The notes: generated from the sequence alone by a model not told the origin. DNA of 64,000 bases from Pasteurella bettyae CCUG 2042 (GCF_000262245.1 NZ_AJSX01000019.1:40906-104905); one strand, 5' to 3'; positions 39,810-50,789 are shown, numbered from the stretch's first letter. Program-made: numbers and translations.

Positions 39810-39846
39810 AAACCTTTCCAAATAATATTATTGGTTATATAAATTA

Positions 39847-39877
39847 AAAAGCACCCGCCAAAGCAAGTGCTTTCCTT
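39847..39877 (-). terminator. purL terminator
   Basis: AAAGCAC (39849-39855) pairs with GTGCTTT (39865-39871); the minus strand continues into TTTTTAAT. Confidence 0.7.
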
Positions 39878-39882
39878 AATGT

Positions 39883-42800
39883 TTATTTAAGTGCCACTCT
39901 CGCACTTCTAAACAACCGCATCCAAGCCCCATCTTCCGTCCAATCTTCTGGATACCAAGAGTTACTGATCGCTCTGAACACTCGCTCTGGGTGTGGCATC
40001 ATTGCCGCTACTCGTCCATCAACGTTGGTGATGATGGTAATCCCCTCTGCCGAGCCGTTCGGGTTGGCTGGGTAGATTTCCGTTGGGTTGAGTTGGCTGT
40101 CAATGTATTGTCCGACCACCAAGTTTTGGGCTTTTAAGCCTGCGAGTTGCTCGGCAGATTTGAACTCCACTTGCCCTTCGCCGTGGCTAACCGCAATCGG
40201 CATATGGCTGCCTGCCATTCCATTGAACCAGAGCGAATGGGTGTCATTGATTTTCACCATTGCGGCACGGGCTTCAAAGCGTTCAGATTTGTTGCGAACG
40301 AAACGCGGCCAGTTTTCGGTGCCTGGAATGATTTCCGCCAAGTTAGAGATCATTTGGCAGCCGTTACACACACCTAACGCCAGCGTGTTCGGGTTGGCAA
40401 AGAATTGGCTGAATTGGTCACGCAATGCTGGGTTGAACAGGATTGATTTCGCCCAGCCGCCACCAGCACCTAACACATCGCCGTAAGAGAAACCGCCGCA
40501 CGCCACTAACGCATTGAAATTATTGACATTATGGCAACCTGCCATTAAGTCAGACATATGCACATCGATCGCATTGAAACCTGCACGGTCAAACGCTGCT
40601 GCCATTTCATAATGGCTATTCACGCCTTGCTCACGCAAAATCGCAATGGTTGGTTTCACGCCTTTGTTGATAAATGGTGCGGCAATATCTTCATTCACAT
40701 CGTAGGTTAAGAATGCAGATAAACCTTGGTTGTTCGGGCCTTTTTTCGCGGCAAATTCTTGGTCTGCACATTCTGGGTTGTCACGCAAACGCTGCATTTG
40801 GTGCGTGAGTTCTGCCCAAATGCCACGCAATTCAGAGCGTTTTTCGCTTAGTAATTTGCGTGAGCCGCGGCTGATTTCAAAACGGTCGTCCGCCGTTACC
40901 ACACCTAATTCTTTGGTAAGGTGGATTAAATTGTGAGCTTTCAACACATCACGCACAGCATTGAGTTCGCTGTCTGCCACTTGGATCACCGCACCCAATT
41001 CTTCGTTGAATAACACCGCTAAATCGTTATCGCCAAGGGCTGAAATATCCACATCCACGCCGCAGTTGCCGGCAAACGCCATTTCTGCCAAAGTGGTGAT
41101 CAAACCACCGTCTGAACGGTCGTGGTAAGCCAATAATTTACGCTCCACCACCAAGGCTTGCATTGCGTTGAAGAAGTCTTTTAACGCTTGAACATTTACC
41201 ACATCAGCTGGTTTGTCGCCTAATTGTTTATACACCTGTGCTAAGGCGGTTGCTCCCAAGCGGTTATTGCCTTCGCCTAAGTCAATTAAGAGTAAGCGGC
41301 TCGCCCCTTTGTCGGTGCGAAGTTGTGGAGTGACGGTTTTACACACATCTTCCACACGAGCGAAGGCTGAAATTACAAGGGAAAGCGGTGCGGTGACAGT
41401 TTTCTTCTCGCCATTTTCTTCCCAAGTAGTTTTCATCGACATTGAGTCCTTGCCCACTGGAATGGTTAAGCCGAGTGCAGGGCAAAGCTCTTCGCCCACT
41501 GCTTTCACGGCTTCGTATAAGCCTGCGTCCTCGCCTGCGTGACCTGCCGCCGACATCCAGTTGGCAGAAAGTTTAATGCGTTTGATGTCGCCGATATCGG
41601 TTGCCGCAATGTTGGTGATGGATTCCGCCACCGCCAAGCGAGCTGATGCCCCGAAATCTAACAAGGCAACAGGGGCTCTTTCGCCCATAGACATTGCCTC
41701 GCCGTGGTAAGTGTCTAAACCAGCCGTAGTAACAGCCACATCAGACACAGGAATTTGCCACGGACCAACCATTTGGTCACGCGCCACCATTGCGGTGACC
41801 GAGCGGTCGCCAATGGTAATTAAGAAGGTTTTTTCCGCCACCACAGGCAAGCGTAACACACGGTGCAAGGCCTCTTTCAGGTTGATATTAGCGGTTGCAA
41901 GCGGTGCGTTTTCCACATTTTTTTGCGAAACATTGCGGGTCATTTTTGGTGTTTTGCCAAGTAACACATTCATCGGCAAATCAATCGGATCGTTGCCGAA
42001 ATGCGCATCGTGTAAGGTTAAGTGTTTTTCCTCTGTCGCTTCGCCAATCACGGCAAATGGCGCTCGTTCACGCTCACAAAGTGCGGTGAATAATTCCAAT
42101 TTTTCAGGGGCAACGGCTAACACATAACGCTCTTGCGATTCGTTACACCAAATTTCCAGCGGCGACATGCCTTTTTCATCGCAAAGGATGTTGCGTAAAT
42201 CAAATTTACCGCCTCGTTCGCCGTCGTGTACCAATTCAGGCATAGCGTTAGACAAACCGCCTGCCCCCACGTCGTGAATGAATAAAATCGGGTTCTCGTC
42301 GCCCAACTGCCAGCAGCGGTCGATCACTTCTTGGCAGCGGCGTTCCATTTCTGGGTTTTCACGCTGCACGGAGGCGAAGTCTAAATCTTCTTTGGATTTA
42401 CCGCTGTCCATTGATGAAGCCGCACCACCGCCCAAGCCGATGTTCATCGCTGGGCCGCCAAGCACGATCAGTTTCGCTCCCACAGGGATTTCGCCTTTTT
42501 GCACGTGTTCGGCACGAATGTTGCCGATACCGCCAGCGAGCATAATCGGTTTGTGGTAGCCACGCACTTCTTCGCCCGCAAAGCTGTTTACTTTTTCTTC
42601 GTAAGTACGGAAATAACCCAACAACGCAGGGCGACCGAATTCGTTGTTAAACGCCGCACCGCCCAACGGGCCTTCAATCATAATATCCAACGCCGAAGCG
42701 ATACGGCTTGGCTTAGACAGTGGATTTTCCCAAGGCTGTTCAAAGTTTGGAATTACTAAGTTAGACACCGAGAAACCGGTCAAACCAGCTTTTGGTTTGG

Positions 42801-43785
42801 CACCACGCCCTGTCGCCCCTTCGTCACGGATTTCCCCGCCCGAACCTGTTGCCGCGCCTGGGAATGGCGAAATAGCGGTTGGGTGGTTGTGGGTTTCCAC
42901 TTTCATTAAAATGTGAGCGTCTTCCTCGTGGTAGCGGTATTGACCGTCCTGATCAGGGAAGAAACGCCCGATTTTTGAGCCTTCCATTACCGCAGCATTG
43001 TCTTTGTAGGCAGACAGCACATAGTCAGGGGTTTTCTCAAAGGTGTTTTTGATCATTTTGAACAGCGATTTTTCCTGTTTCTCGCCGTCAATAATCCAGT
43101 CTGCGTTGAAAATTTTGTGGCGGCAGTGTTCCGAGTTCGCCTGAGCAAACATATACAGCTCAATGTCGTTCGGGTTACGCCCTAATTTGGTGAAGTTTTC
43201 CACCAAATAATCAATTTCATCGTCTGCCAACGCTAAACCTAAGTTAATGTTCGCCTCTTCTAACGCCTTGCGACCACCGTTTAAAATATCCACGGTAGTG
43301 AAGGGTTTTGGTTCTTGTTGGGTGAATAAGATTGCCGCTTCGCTTTCATTGCGGATCACGGTTTCCATCATACGGTCGTGTAACAACGCAGAAAGTGCGG
43401 TCTGTTCTTCAGCAGTTAATGCACGCTCAAAATCAAAATAGTACGCCAAACCACGCTCCACACGAGCCACTTGAGCCAAACCGCAGTTGTGAGCGATGTC
43501 GGTGGCTTTTGACGACCAAGAGGAAATGGTTCCGAAGCGTGGAATCACAATAAAAGTTTCGCCCACAGGTTCGTGTTCCGCAAGGGTTGGACCGTAGTGT
43601 AAAAGCTGGCTGAGTTTGTCTTCTTGCTCCGCAGAAAGCGGGGCGGTTAAATTGACAAAATGCACATATTCCGCATACACGGATTTCACAGGTAAATTCG
43701 CATTGGCAAATTTTTGTTGAAGTTGGTTTAAACGAAATTCAGAAAGGGCTGGCGAGCCACGAAAGCGCTTGAACATAGGGAGCAT
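39883..43785 (-). CDS. purL: Phosphoribosylformylglycinamidine synthase
   Basis: The large single-chain PurL (1300 aa) makes FGAM from FGAR, ATP and glutamine in purine synthesis. The synthetase half has [20 protein letters not shown] and [29 protein letters not shown]. The C-terminal class I glutaminase has [14 protein letters not shown] (nucleophile Cys) and [12 protein letters not shown] (His/Glu). It starts [20 protein letters not shown]. Spot counts give 47-65% G+C, clearly above the flanking genes, as in lldD. Two Hin-type uptake cores lie in it (near 42077 and 43393). Confidence 0.97.
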   Translation of the reverse strand: MLPMFKRFRGSPALSEFRLNQLQQKFANANLPVKSVYAEYVHFVNLTAPLSAEQEDKLSQLLHYGPTLAEHEPVGETFIVIPRFGTISSWSSKATDIAHNCGLAQVARVERGLAYYFDFERALTAEEQTALSALLHDRMMETVIRNESEAAILFTQQEPKPFTTVDILNGGRKALEEANINLGLALADDEIDYLVENFTKLGRNPNDIELYMFAQANSEHCRHKIFNADWIIDGEKQEKSLFKMIKNTFEKTPDYVLSAYKDNAAVMEGSKIGRFFPDQDGQYRYHEEDAHILMKVETHNHPTAISPFPGAATGSGGEIRDEGATGRGAKPKAGLTGFSVSNLVIPNFEQPWENPLSKPSRIASALDIMIEGPLGGAAFNNEFGRPALLGYFRTYEEKVNSFAGEEVRGYHKPIMLAGGIGNIRAEHVQKGEIPVGAKLIVLGGPAMNIGLGGGAASSMDSGKSKEDLDFASVQRENPEMERRCQEVIDRCWQLGDENPILFIHDVGAGGLSNAMPELVHDGERGGKFDLRNILCDEKGMSPLEIWCNESQERYVLAVAPEKLELFTALCERERAPFAVIGEATEEKHLTLHDAHFGNDPIDLPMNVLLGKTPKMTRNVSQKNVENAPLATANINLKEALHRVLRLPVVAEKTFLITIGDRSVTAMVARDQMVGPWQIPVSDVAVTTAGLDTYHGEAMSMGERAPVALLDFGASARLAVAESITNIAATDIGDIKRIKLSANWMSAAGHAGEDAGLYEAVKAVGEELCPALGLTIPVGKDSMSMKTTWEENGEKKTVTAPLSLVISAFARVEDVCKTVTPQLRTDKGASRLLLIDLGEGNNRLGATALAQVYKQLGDKPADVVNVQALKDFFNAMQALVVERKLLAYHDRSDGGLITTLAEMAFAGNCGVDVDISALGDNDLAVLFNEELGAVIQVADSELNAVRDVLKAHNLIHLTKELGVVTADDRFEISRGSRKLLSEKRSELRGIWAELTHQMQRLRDNPECADQEFAAKKGPNNQGLSAFLTYDVNEDIAAPFINKGVKPTIAILREQGVNSHYEMAAAFDRAGFNAIDVHMSDLMAGCHNVNNFNALVACGGFSYGDVLGAGGGWAKSILFNPALRDQFSQFFANPNTLALGVCNGCQMISNLAEIIPGTENWPRFVRNKSERFEARAAMVKINDTHSLWFNGMAGSHMPIAVSHGEGQVEFKSAEQLAGLKAQNLVVGQYIDSQLNPTEIYPANPNGSAEGITIITNVDGRVAAMMPHPERVFRAISNSWYPEDWTEDGAWMRLFRSARVALK

Positions 43786-43939
43786 ACCTTAATTAGTTAA
43801 CTAAAAATTTCCTCTATTATAAATGAAATCCATCCAAAACGAAAACGTTTGCTTTGCTTTTGATTGAAGGCATCTTTTATGTACGATGGGAAAACTCGAG
43901 CAATTAACTTCAATTGATAATCTGAAAAATTTTCAAAAT

Positions 43940-43963
43940 TTTTACCGCAGTTTTGCGGTAAAA
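43940..43963. repeat. Perfect inverted repeat between purL and mltF
   Basis: TTTTACCGCA (43940-43949), loop GTTT, TGCGGTAAAA (43954-43963). It lies between divergent promoters, so a terminator role is unlikely. The arms differ by one base from USS cores. The remainder of the 43786-44061 gap shows no ORF. Confidence 0.6.
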
Positions 43964-44061
43964 CCGCTCTCGAAATCTACATCAATTATCACAAATTTGA
44001 GTATTCTGTGCCGAACAGTTACAATGCCTCCAATTTATAATCAATTTCTAGAGAAAAATAT

Positions 44062-45573
44062 TTGAAAGGCTTATTTTTACGTATCGTTGCTGCACTAGCG
44101 CTATTATTATGGGCTATTGATATGGTCTTCCCTTGGCAACAAATGATGCGTTCAGAAGAAAATCGTTATACCGCTATCCAACAACGGGGCAAACTTATTG
44201 TTGGAACCGTCAATAATCCTGTGTCTTATTTCATTGGCACCGAGGGACAGGCTGGGCTTGAATACGATTTAAGCAAAGCATTTGCCGATTATCTTGGCGT
44301 AAAGCTCGAAATGAAAACAATGAATAATAGTGAACAACTCTTCAATGCTCTGGAAAATAATAAAATTGATATTGCCGCAGCGAATCTGCTCTTCCAACCT
44401 AAAAAAGCAGAAGCTTTTCAAATTGGCCCAGCTTATTATTCAGCCTCTTGGCAGTTGGTCTATCGGAAAGGCGAAACTCGTCCACAATCTTTAAACCAAG
44501 TTAAAGATAAACTAATTATTGCCAGTGGAACAGAACTACCACAACTGTTAATAGAAGGGCAAAGTAAATATCCAAATCTACAATGGCAATTAGATGATAA
44601 CCTGACTCAAGAAGAATTATTATTACAAGTGGCAGAGGGTAAAATTAATTATACTATCGCTAATTCTATTGATGTTTCTGCTGTACAACAAATTAAGCCA
44701 AACATTGCAGTAGCCTTCGATGTGACAGATGAAGCGACAGTACATTGGTATTTACCTAATAACTCTTACAATGAATTACAAGCCGCCTTATTAGACTTTA
44801 TGAATAATTCTATTGAAGGTGGATTAACTGCACGTATTGAAGAAAAATACTTTAATCATTTCAGTCAGTTTGATTATGTAGATATGAGAGATTATATTAA
44901 GTCTATTACTACTGTATTGCCTAAATATGCTGCCCTTTTTGAAAAATATAAAGGAGAACTCGATTGGCGATTACTCGCAGCCGTAGCTTATCAAGAATCT
45001 CACTGGAATGAAAATGCCACGTCAACCACGGGCGTTCGTGGTATGATGATGCTCACAAAAGCTACCGCAGATCGAATGAAAATTAATGATCGCACTAATG
45101 CAGAACAAAGTATTAAAGCCGGTTCAGAATATTTACATTGGTTAATTGCTCAAGTGCCTGATAGTATTCCTCGTGAAGATCGAATTTGGTTTGCTTTAGT
45201 GGGCTATAATATGGGTTTAGGACATATGTTAGATGCTCGTAGGCTTACTAAAAACTTAGGCGGAGATCCTGATAATTGGCTTGACGTAAAAAAGAATTTA
45301 CCATTATTAGCTGAAAAACGTTATTACAGCAATTTAAAATATGGTTACGCCCGAGGTTATGAAGCTTTTCAATATGTGGAGAATATTCGTCGCTACATGA
45401 ACAGCATCATTAATTATTATCGAGTGCAAGAAAATGCTGATAATAAAGAAAACGAACAAAAAACACTTTCTCCGAATATTGAGATAAATGATTCCAGCTC
45501 TTCAGAGAAAATACAAAATGAACCTGTTTCAGAAAAAACGCCCACAACATCATCTGAAACTCAAAACAAATAG
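44062..45573 (+). CDS. mltF: Membrane-bound lytic murein transglycosylase F
   Basis: MltF (503 aa) cleaves peptidoglycan to 1,6-anhydro products. It has one N-terminal membrane or signal segment ([18 protein letters not shown]), a solute-binding-protein-like regulatory domain (about 45-270; [30 protein letters not shown]), and a C-terminal SLT domain with catalytic Glu in [14 protein letters not shown] and later [12 protein letters not shown]. The tail after about 465 is Ser/Glu/Asn-rich and disordered. The start is a TTG (44062). A small ORF follows 11 nt after its stop. Confidence 0.95.
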   Translation: MKGLFLRIVAALALLLWAIDMVFPWQQMMRSEENRYTAIQQRGKLIVGTVNNPVSYFIGTEGQAGLEYDLSKAFADYLGVKLEMKTMNNSEQLFNALENNKIDIAAANLLFQPKKAEAFQIGPAYYSASWQLVYRKGETRPQSLNQVKDKLIIASGTELPQLLIEGQSKYPNLQWQLDDNLTQEELLLQVAEGKINYTIANSIDVSAVQQIKPNIAVAFDVTDEATVHWYLPNNSYNELQAALLDFMNNSIEGGLTARIEEKYFNHFSQFDYVDMRDYIKSITTVLPKYAALFEKYKGELDWRLLAAVAYQESHWNENATSTTGVRGMMMLTKATADRMKINDRTNAEQSIKAGSEYLHWLIAQVPDSIPREDRIWFALVGYNMGLGHMLDARRLTKNLGGDPDNWLDVKKNLPLLAEKRYYSNLKYGYARGYEAFQYVENIRRYMNSIINYYRVQENADNKENEQKTLSPNIEINDSSSSEKIQNEPVSEKTPTTSSETQNK

Positions 45574-45584
45574 GAGTAATAAGT

Positions 45585-45743
45585 ATGTTAATTAGAAGAC
45601 GTAAACCTTCTTTAAAAAAAACGACTAGTTTATCATTACATTTATCTCATCGACGTAACTCTCGGATTAAACGGTTAAAACATCGCAAGGCAAAAATTGC
45701 ACAACGTCATGAATATAATTTTGTGGTATGCCATGAATGTTAA
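45585..45743 (+). CDS. Very basic 52-residue protein, unknown
   Basis: ATG 45585 has TAGGAG 8 nt upstream, and the frame runs 52 codons to TAA 45741. It begins MLIRRRKPSLKKTTSLSLHL, continues with SRIKRLKHRKAK, and ends FVVCHEC. More than a third of the residues are Lys, Arg or His. A strong terminator follows 6 nt later, so gene, ribosome site and terminator fit together. I know no family for it; its charge suggests nucleic-acid or ribosome binding. It is likely cotranscribed with mltF. Confidence 0.6.
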   Translation: MLIRRRKPSLKKTTSLSLHLSHRRNSRIKRLKHRKAKIAQRHEYNFVVCHEC

Positions 45744-45749
45744 TCGAAA

Positions 45750-45790
45750 AAAAATACCGCACAAAAGCAACTAAAGTGCGGTATTTTTTA
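45750..45790. terminator. Terminator of two inverted uptake signals
   Basis: AAAAATACCGCAC (45750-45762) pairs over 13 bp with GTGCGGTATTTTT (45776-45788). It ends the mltF unit and faces the nik operon end. Confidence 0.88.
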
Positions 45791-45816
45791 GAAAAATTTT
45801 ATGTCTAATGCCAATG

Positions 45817-46578
45817 TTAAATCACTGATGATAAGAGTTTAATTGCATAATCTGATGTCACATTTTTTAGATTTTGTACCGCACTTTGCTCCACTATTTG
45901 TCCTTGCTTGAAGAAAAGCACTTGCTCACATAAATAACACAATACTTGAATGTTATGTGTAATAAAAAAATAACTCAGATTAAAATCTTGTTTAAGACGA
46001 ATCAGTAAATCTAAAATTTGAACCTGAGTTACTAAGTCTAAGGAACTCACGGGTTCATCCAAAACGATTAAGGAAGGATGAGTTATTAATGCTCGACAAA
46101 TACAAACACGTTGAGCCTGACCACCAGATAACTGATAAACATAATGAGACATTAAATCAGCAGATAAATTTACTTTATCCAAATATTCTACCACCCGCTG
46201 TTGTAATTGCGACAAGGTATAATTTCCTTGAATTCTTAAAGGTTCGCTGATCGCTTGAAATACAGTCATTGTTGGATTAATTGAAGACTGATAATCTTGA
46301 AAAACAAGACTAATACTATTTAGTCGATTGCTCGGTTTGAAAATAGATTGTTCATTTAACCATATACTGCCGCAATCAGGCTTTTCAATACCACAAATTA
46401 AACGAGCTAATGTACTTTTACCTGAACCACTCTCCCCCACTAAACCTAGACTTTGCCCCTTATCTAAATGAAAAGAAACATCATTTAAAACTTGCTGGTT
46501 AGCAGATTTTAATAAACAAAAAGAAGAGGAATAGCTTTTTGAAATATGTTCTACAGACAATAATGGAGAGCTACACAT
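45817..46578 (-). CDS. nikE: Nickel ABC transporter, ATP-binding protein NikE
   Basis: A 253-residue ABC ATPase with Walker A GESGSGKSTLARL (about 47-59), signature LSGGQAQRVCICRAL (about 155-169) and Walker B LIVLDEPVSSLD. The start ATG 46578, preceded by GGGGGAAA, overlaps the end of nikD by 8 bp, so translation is coupled; the longer frame from 46608 lacks a ribosome site. The assignment to NikE rests on the operon: the first transporter gene encodes a clear NikA. Confidence 0.88.
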   Translation of the reverse strand: MCSSPLLSVEHISKSYSSSFCLLKSANQQVLNDVSFHLDKGQSLGLVGESGSGKSTLARLICGIEKPDCGSIWLNEQSIFKPSNRLNSISLVFQDYQSSINPTMTVFQAISEPLRIQGNYTLSQLQQRVVEYLDKVNLSADLMSHYVYQLSGGQAQRVCICRALITHPSLIVLDEPVSSLDLVTQVQILDLLIRLKQDFNLSYFFITHNIQVLCYLCEQVLFFKQGQIVEQSAVQNLKNVTSDYAIKLLSSVI

Positions 46579-47386
46579 AACTTTCCCCCTTAATAGAATG
46601 CAACGCACGATTAAGTTTTTCCCGCATGGAAAGTAAATACTGAGTATAACTATGTTGAGGTTGGTTAAACAGTTGTCGAGCTGCCTGTAGCTCTACTAAT
46701 TGCCCTGTTTTTAACACAGCAATCTGATCTGCCAATTCTTTGACTAAGCCTAAATCATGGGTAATAAAAATAAGTGAACAATCTTTTTGTTCAACCAATT
46801 GTTTAAATAAAGGCAAAATTTCAAATTGTGTTATGGCATCTAAAGCTGTTGTGGGCTCATCAGCAATGATCAATTCTGTATCCATAGCTAATGTCAACGC
46901 TAACATGACTCGTTGTAGCTGACCACCACTCAGTTGGTTAGGATAACGTTTTAAGATATCAGAAGATAGTTTCACTTGTTCGCAAGCCAAAGCCAATTGT
47001 TGCAGATAATCTCGCTTAGAAAGTGCGGTATGTTTTGCAAAAATTTTTCTTAATGCTAAGCTCTCAATACATTGTTTTTCTAAGCTCATTAAAGGATCAA
47101 ATGCACTCATTGCATTTTGTACAATCAAACTCATCCCTACTGGCTTCTTCAGGCTAGAAGAAGAAATTTGCTGATTTTTAAAATAAATTTGTCCTTGTGC
47201 TTGTAAATTTTTAGGCAGTAAACCCATCATCGCTTTTGCCAACAAACTCTTACCACTACCGCTTTCTCCAACTATTGCTAAGGTTTGCTTAGATTGAAGA
47301 GATAAATTTAAATTATCGATCAAGGGAAAAGTTGAATCTGGTGCCTTAATAGATAGCTGATGAATAGTTAATAGCTCAGAGTTCAT
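46571..47386 (-). CDS. nikD: Nickel ABC transporter, ATP-binding protein NikD
   Basis: A 271-residue ABC ATPase: Walker A GESGSGKSLLAKA (about 39-51), signature LSGGQLQRVMLALTLA, Walker B LIIADEPTTALD. It overlaps nikC by 11 bp and nikE by 8 bp, the tight packing of an ABC import operon. A Hin-type uptake core is inside (near 47018). Confidence 0.88.
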   Translation of the reverse strand: MNSELLTIHQLSIKAPDSTFPLIDNLNLSLQSKQTLAIVGESGSGKSLLAKAMMGLLPKNLQAQGQIYFKNQQISSSSLKKPVGMSLIVQNAMSAFDPLMSLEKQCIESLALRKIFAKHTALSKRDYLQQLALACEQVKLSSDILKRYPNQLSGGQLQRVMLALTLAMDTELIIADEPTTALDAITQFEILPLFKQLVEQKDCSLIFITHDLGLVKELADQIAVLKTGQLVELQAARQLFNQPQHSYTQYLLSMREKLNRALHSIKGESYV

Positions 47387-48239
47387 CAGTTTTCACCTTA
47401 GTAAAATTAATTCGATTATCAGGATCAAATACGTCGCGTAAAAAATCGCCTAAACCGTTAAATGCCACCACAACCAATACAATAGCTATACCTGCTGGTA
47501 ACATTTGTTCGGGGTGTAAAATCATAATATTTTTTGCATCACTTAGCATACTTCCCCATTCAGGCACGGGCGCTTGAACGCCTAATCCCAAAAAAGAAAG
47601 TGCAGAGATCAATAAAATCACAGATCCAATATCCGCAGAACCTAAAATCATAATTTCTGCAGCGGTGACGGGCAATAAATGACGATAGATAATTTGATAA
47701 GAAGATTCACCGATAGTTTGCGCATAACGAATATAATTTTTATGCATATATTGTATGACAGTACCTCGAATCATACGAGCATACCAAGCCCATTTGACTA
47801 ATACTACCGCCAATAAGATATGTTCAATTCCAGCCCCTAAAATACCCACTAAAGCTAATATCATGACTTCACTAGGAAAAGAAAGCATTACATCACATAA
47901 ACGCATGAGTATTTCGTCAACTTTTTTACCGAACACCCCAGCTATCATACCAATTACAATGCCGATCAATAAGGTAATAAACATTGCCCATAGTGCATAA
48001 AATACCGTAACTCGAATACCAAAAAGAATACGTGCAAAAATATCTCGTCCAAGATGATCCGTACCAAACCAATGTACCTCACTCATCGGTAAATATTTTT
48101 GGCGAATATCCGCAACAGTAGGATCAAATTGAGTTAACCAAGGAGCAAAAATCCCCAACAAGAAAACCGCTAACACAACAACTAAGCAAAACTGTGCAAA
48201 ATAATTATAGCGTAATCTTGATAAAAATAAGGCTAGCAT
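47376..48239 (-). CDS. nikC: Nickel ABC transporter, permease NikC
   Basis: A 287-residue inner-membrane permease of the DppC type with about six helices, FGTDHLGRDIFARILFGIRV (about 58-77) typical of this class, and the EAA-loop region VQYMHKNYIRYAQTIGES. Its ATG overlaps the nikB stop by one base. Confidence 0.88.
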   Translation of the reverse strand: MLALFLSRLRYNYFAQFCLVVVLAVFLLGIFAPWLTQFDPTVADIRQKYLPMSEVHWFGTDHLGRDIFARILFGIRVTVFYALWAMFITLLIGIVIGMIAGVFGKKVDEILMRLCDVMLSFPSEVMILALVGILGAGIEHILLAVVLVKWAWYARMIRGTVIQYMHKNYIRYAQTIGESSYQIIYRHLLPVTAAEIMILGSADIGSVILLISALSFLGLGVQAPVPEWGSMLSDAKNIMILHPEQMLPAGIAIVLVVVAFNGLGDFLRDVFDPDNRINFTKVKTDEL

Positions 48240-49171
48240 TACTCACCTCGTCTTAATCTTGGATCAAGATGATGTTGCAATAAGTCAATCATAAAATTAA
48301 AGCACAGGAAAAGCACTGCCATGAGTAAAATATAAGCCTGAATCATTGGATAATCTCGTCCAAAGATTGCTTGAATACATAAACGTCCAATTCCTGGCAA
48401 TGCAAAAATATTTTCAATAACAACCGAACCCGCAATCAATTTTGGAATTCCCATACCTAATGCCACTAAAATACTATGTAGCGAGTTTCTTAATACATGC
48501 TTAAATAGGATTTGAGATGCTGATAAACCACGAGCTCTAGCATAAAATACATAGGGTTGCTCTAATTGGTTCAACATGGTACCACGAATTAATCTTAAAT
48601 ATGTGCCGATATAACCTAGAGATAAGCTTAAAGCGGGCAAGATAATCCCTGAAGCTTGAGATAAGCCATTAGAAGGGAAGCAATTAAAATGAACTGCAAA
48701 TCCCCAAATTAATAATAATGCGAGCCAATAATTAGGTATCGCAGTAAAAATAAATAAGACAGCTCGAATACTTTGATCCCATTTACTATTTGGGTAAATC
48801 ACACAAATTAATGCACCACCAAAAGACACCACTAAAATAATAATTAATGCGCTAAAAGCTAAATATAAGGTGATAGGTAATGCATGTAATATTTCAGAAA
48901 GTACAGGCTGATTATTCAAAAAGGAACGCCCTAAATCTAAATGGATAATATGCCACAACCAATTTAGATAGCGTTGTAAGAAAGGTAAATCTAATCCTAA
49001 CTGATGACGCATATCAGCGATCACGTCATCAGTTATGGTAACCGCATTGATCCGCAAAGCTATTTCTGCTGGATCTGATGGTGCAAGGTTTAACAACACA
49101 AATGCGACAAATGAAATGAGTAGCATAAGTGGAAACATCATCAGTAAGCGACGAATAAAATAGCTTTGCAT
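48239..49171 (-). CDS. nikB: Nickel ABC transporter, permease NikB
   Basis: A 310-residue DppB-type permease. The N-terminus MQSYFIRRLLMMFPLMLLIS and FVLLNLAPSDPAEIALR are typical; the EAA-loop region YARARGLSASQILFKHVLRN and ENIFALPGIGRLCIQAI follow. About six helices. It follows nikA by 11 nt. Confidence 0.88.
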   Translation of the reverse strand: MQSYFIRRLLMMFPLMLLISFVAFVLLNLAPSDPAEIALRINAVTITDDVIADMRHQLGLDLPFLQRYLNWLWHIIHLDLGRSFLNNQPVLSEILHALPITLYLAFSALIIILVVSFGGALICVIYPNSKWDQSIRAVLFIFTAIPNYWLALLLIWGFAVHFNCFPSNGLSQASGIILPALSLSLGYIGTYLRLIRGTMLNQLEQPYVFYARARGLSASQILFKHVLRNSLHSILVALGMGIPKLIAGSVVIENIFALPGIGRLCIQAIFGRDYPMIQAYILLMAVLFLCFNFMIDLLQHHLDPRLRRGE

Positions 49172-49182
49172 TCCGATTTAGC

Positions 49183-50748
49183 TTATTTTGATTTAAAAGA
49201 CATCTTCTCAAACGGAATCTCATATTGAGAAGGGTTAAAAGCCACGCCCTCTAATGCTTTCGCATAAATAGCTTTGGTACGAGAATAAGTTAAAGGAATA
49301 TATACCGCTTCATCTGCCAGTGTTTTAAACAGATCTGCATATAATGCTTGGCGTTTTTGTTCATCAGGGGTAATAAGCAACTCACCAATAGTGCGGTCAA
49401 TTTCTGCTTTATTTGGTAATCCTTTTTGTGCTTGGAAATCTGCATGTGCTGGAATGCGGAAAGAAGACACAAAAGAAGCAGGATCGTAAGGTTTACCCCA
49501 AGAAAGTGAATATTGTAAATCAAAATCACCTAATTTTTGACGATCTAAAAAGGCTTGCTTTTCTTCCCCTAAAATCTGTAGATCTATACCAAGTTTTTTA
49601 AAGTCAGCTTGCATTAACTCTGCAATTTCTTTTTCTGAAGCATTATTAACATTATAAGAAAGCAATAACGAAAGTGGAGTACCTGCTTTTTCACGAATTG
49701 TTTTACCTTTTTCTAAAATCCAACCCGCCTCATCTAATAATTTTGCAGATTTTGCTAAATCAAAACCATAGGTTTTCACGTCAACATTTGCATAAGGCAC
49801 TGTTTTTGACATTAAGGTTTCGGCTACGGTTTCAGCATTATTAAAAATCCCCGTAGCAATTCCCTGCTTATCAACCGCATATTCTAAAGCCTGACGTAAT
49901 TTTTTATCTTTAGTTAAAGGGCGAGCGCTATTTAATACAATAGAACGAGAAGCCGTTGGCTCACTCATTGATGAAGCAAATTGTTGAGAATGACTAATTT
50001 GCTTGAAAGAATCCATATCCAGCATATCGCCATCTGCGCCATAAATTAGCTGAATATCACCTTTCTGAAAAGCTAACAACATTGTTTGACGATCTGGAAT
50101 AACTTGCCAATTCACAGCGTTTAATGCTGGCTTTTTCCCCCAATAATTTTTATTCGGGACAAAACGAGCATATGCATTTTTATTGTGATTTTCTAACATC
50201 CAAGGCCCTGTACCTACATAACAATCAACACCATTGAGGGTTTTTCCTTGTTTAAAGCATTTTGGAGAAAGAAAACGGAATGGACGAGTTAATCCTAATT
50301 CAGTTAACGTTGGATAATATGGATGTTTAAGTTTTAAGACCAAAGTAAAATCATCTGGTGCTTCAATATGATCAATTTGTTGTACTAGCTCTAACCAAGC
50401 ATGACGGTTAAAGTTTTCAATTACTGCTTCCATATTAAGTTTCGCAACATTGGCATTAAAACTTTCACCATTAGAAAATTTCACGTCTTTACGTAAATGG
50501 AAAACATAGGTTTTTCCATCTTCAGAAATCGACCAACTTTCTGCAAGCCAAGGTTTCACGCCATCATTCGTATTAATTACTAAAGACTCGAAAACCATAT
50601 TCTGTGCTGCCATTTCACCAGAATAAAGATGCGGATTAATATCTCGAATATCTTTAGTACTCGCATAATCTAATTCATTATTGGCTTGATTAGCATAACT
50701 TCCTGTTGTTACTGAAAGTGCGGTCAAAAAAATAAAAATTTTTTTCAT
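49183..50748 (-). CDS. nikA: Nickel-binding periplasmic protein NikA
   Basis: A 521-residue solute-binding protein, close in length to E. coli NikA (524). It has a signal peptide (MKKIFIFLTALSVTTGSYA). Shared stretches with NikA include NPHLYSGEMAAQNMVFESL, PWLAESWSISEDGKTYVFHL, KFSNGESF, RHAWLEL, RPFRFLSP, GTGPWML and SHADFQAQ-like AHADFQAQKGL. This pattern fits NikA and not SapA or DppA. It delivers Ni2+, probably as a small-molecule chelate, to NikBCDE. The start ATG 50748 has GGAGAAGGA upstream; an earlier in-frame start at 50829 would destroy the signal peptide. Confidence 0.92.
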   Translation of the reverse strand: MKKIFIFLTALSVTTGSYANQANNELDYASTKDIRDINPHLYSGEMAAQNMVFESLVINTNDGVKPWLAESWSISEDGKTYVFHLRKDVKFSNGESFNANVAKLNMEAVIENFNRHAWLELVQQIDHIEAPDDFTLVLKLKHPYYPTLTELGLTRPFRFLSPKCFKQGKTLNGVDCYVGTGPWMLENHNKNAYARFVPNKNYWGKKPALNAVNWQVIPDRQTMLLAFQKGDIQLIYGADGDMLDMDSFKQISHSQQFASSMSEPTASRSIVLNSARPLTKDKKLRQALEYAVDKQGIATGIFNNAETVAETLMSKTVPYANVDVKTYGFDLAKSAKLLDEAGWILEKGKTIREKAGTPLSLLLSYNVNNASEKEIAELMQADFKKLGIDLQILGEEKQAFLDRQKLGDFDLQYSLSWGKPYDPASFVSSFRIPAHADFQAQKGLPNKAEIDRTIGELLITPDEQKRQALYADLFKTLADEAVYIPLTYSRTKAIYAKALEGVAFNPSQYEIPFEKMSFKSK

Positions 50749-50789
50749 ACAGTTTTCCTTCTCCTGATGATAATTATTTATGCTAGAAA

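Noticed and set aside
40088..43553. Several plus-strand ORFs of 60-140 residues opposite purL
   Set aside because: They are shadows of the well-supported purL frame, without start signals, in its high-G+C part.
45817..50748. Reading the ABC operon as sapABCDF (antimicrobial peptide transport) because of gene count and order
   Set aside because: The solute-binding protein shares long collinear stretches and length with NikA, the neighbours are a MerR metal sensor and its operator, and the ATPases lack the C-terminal extension of SapD.
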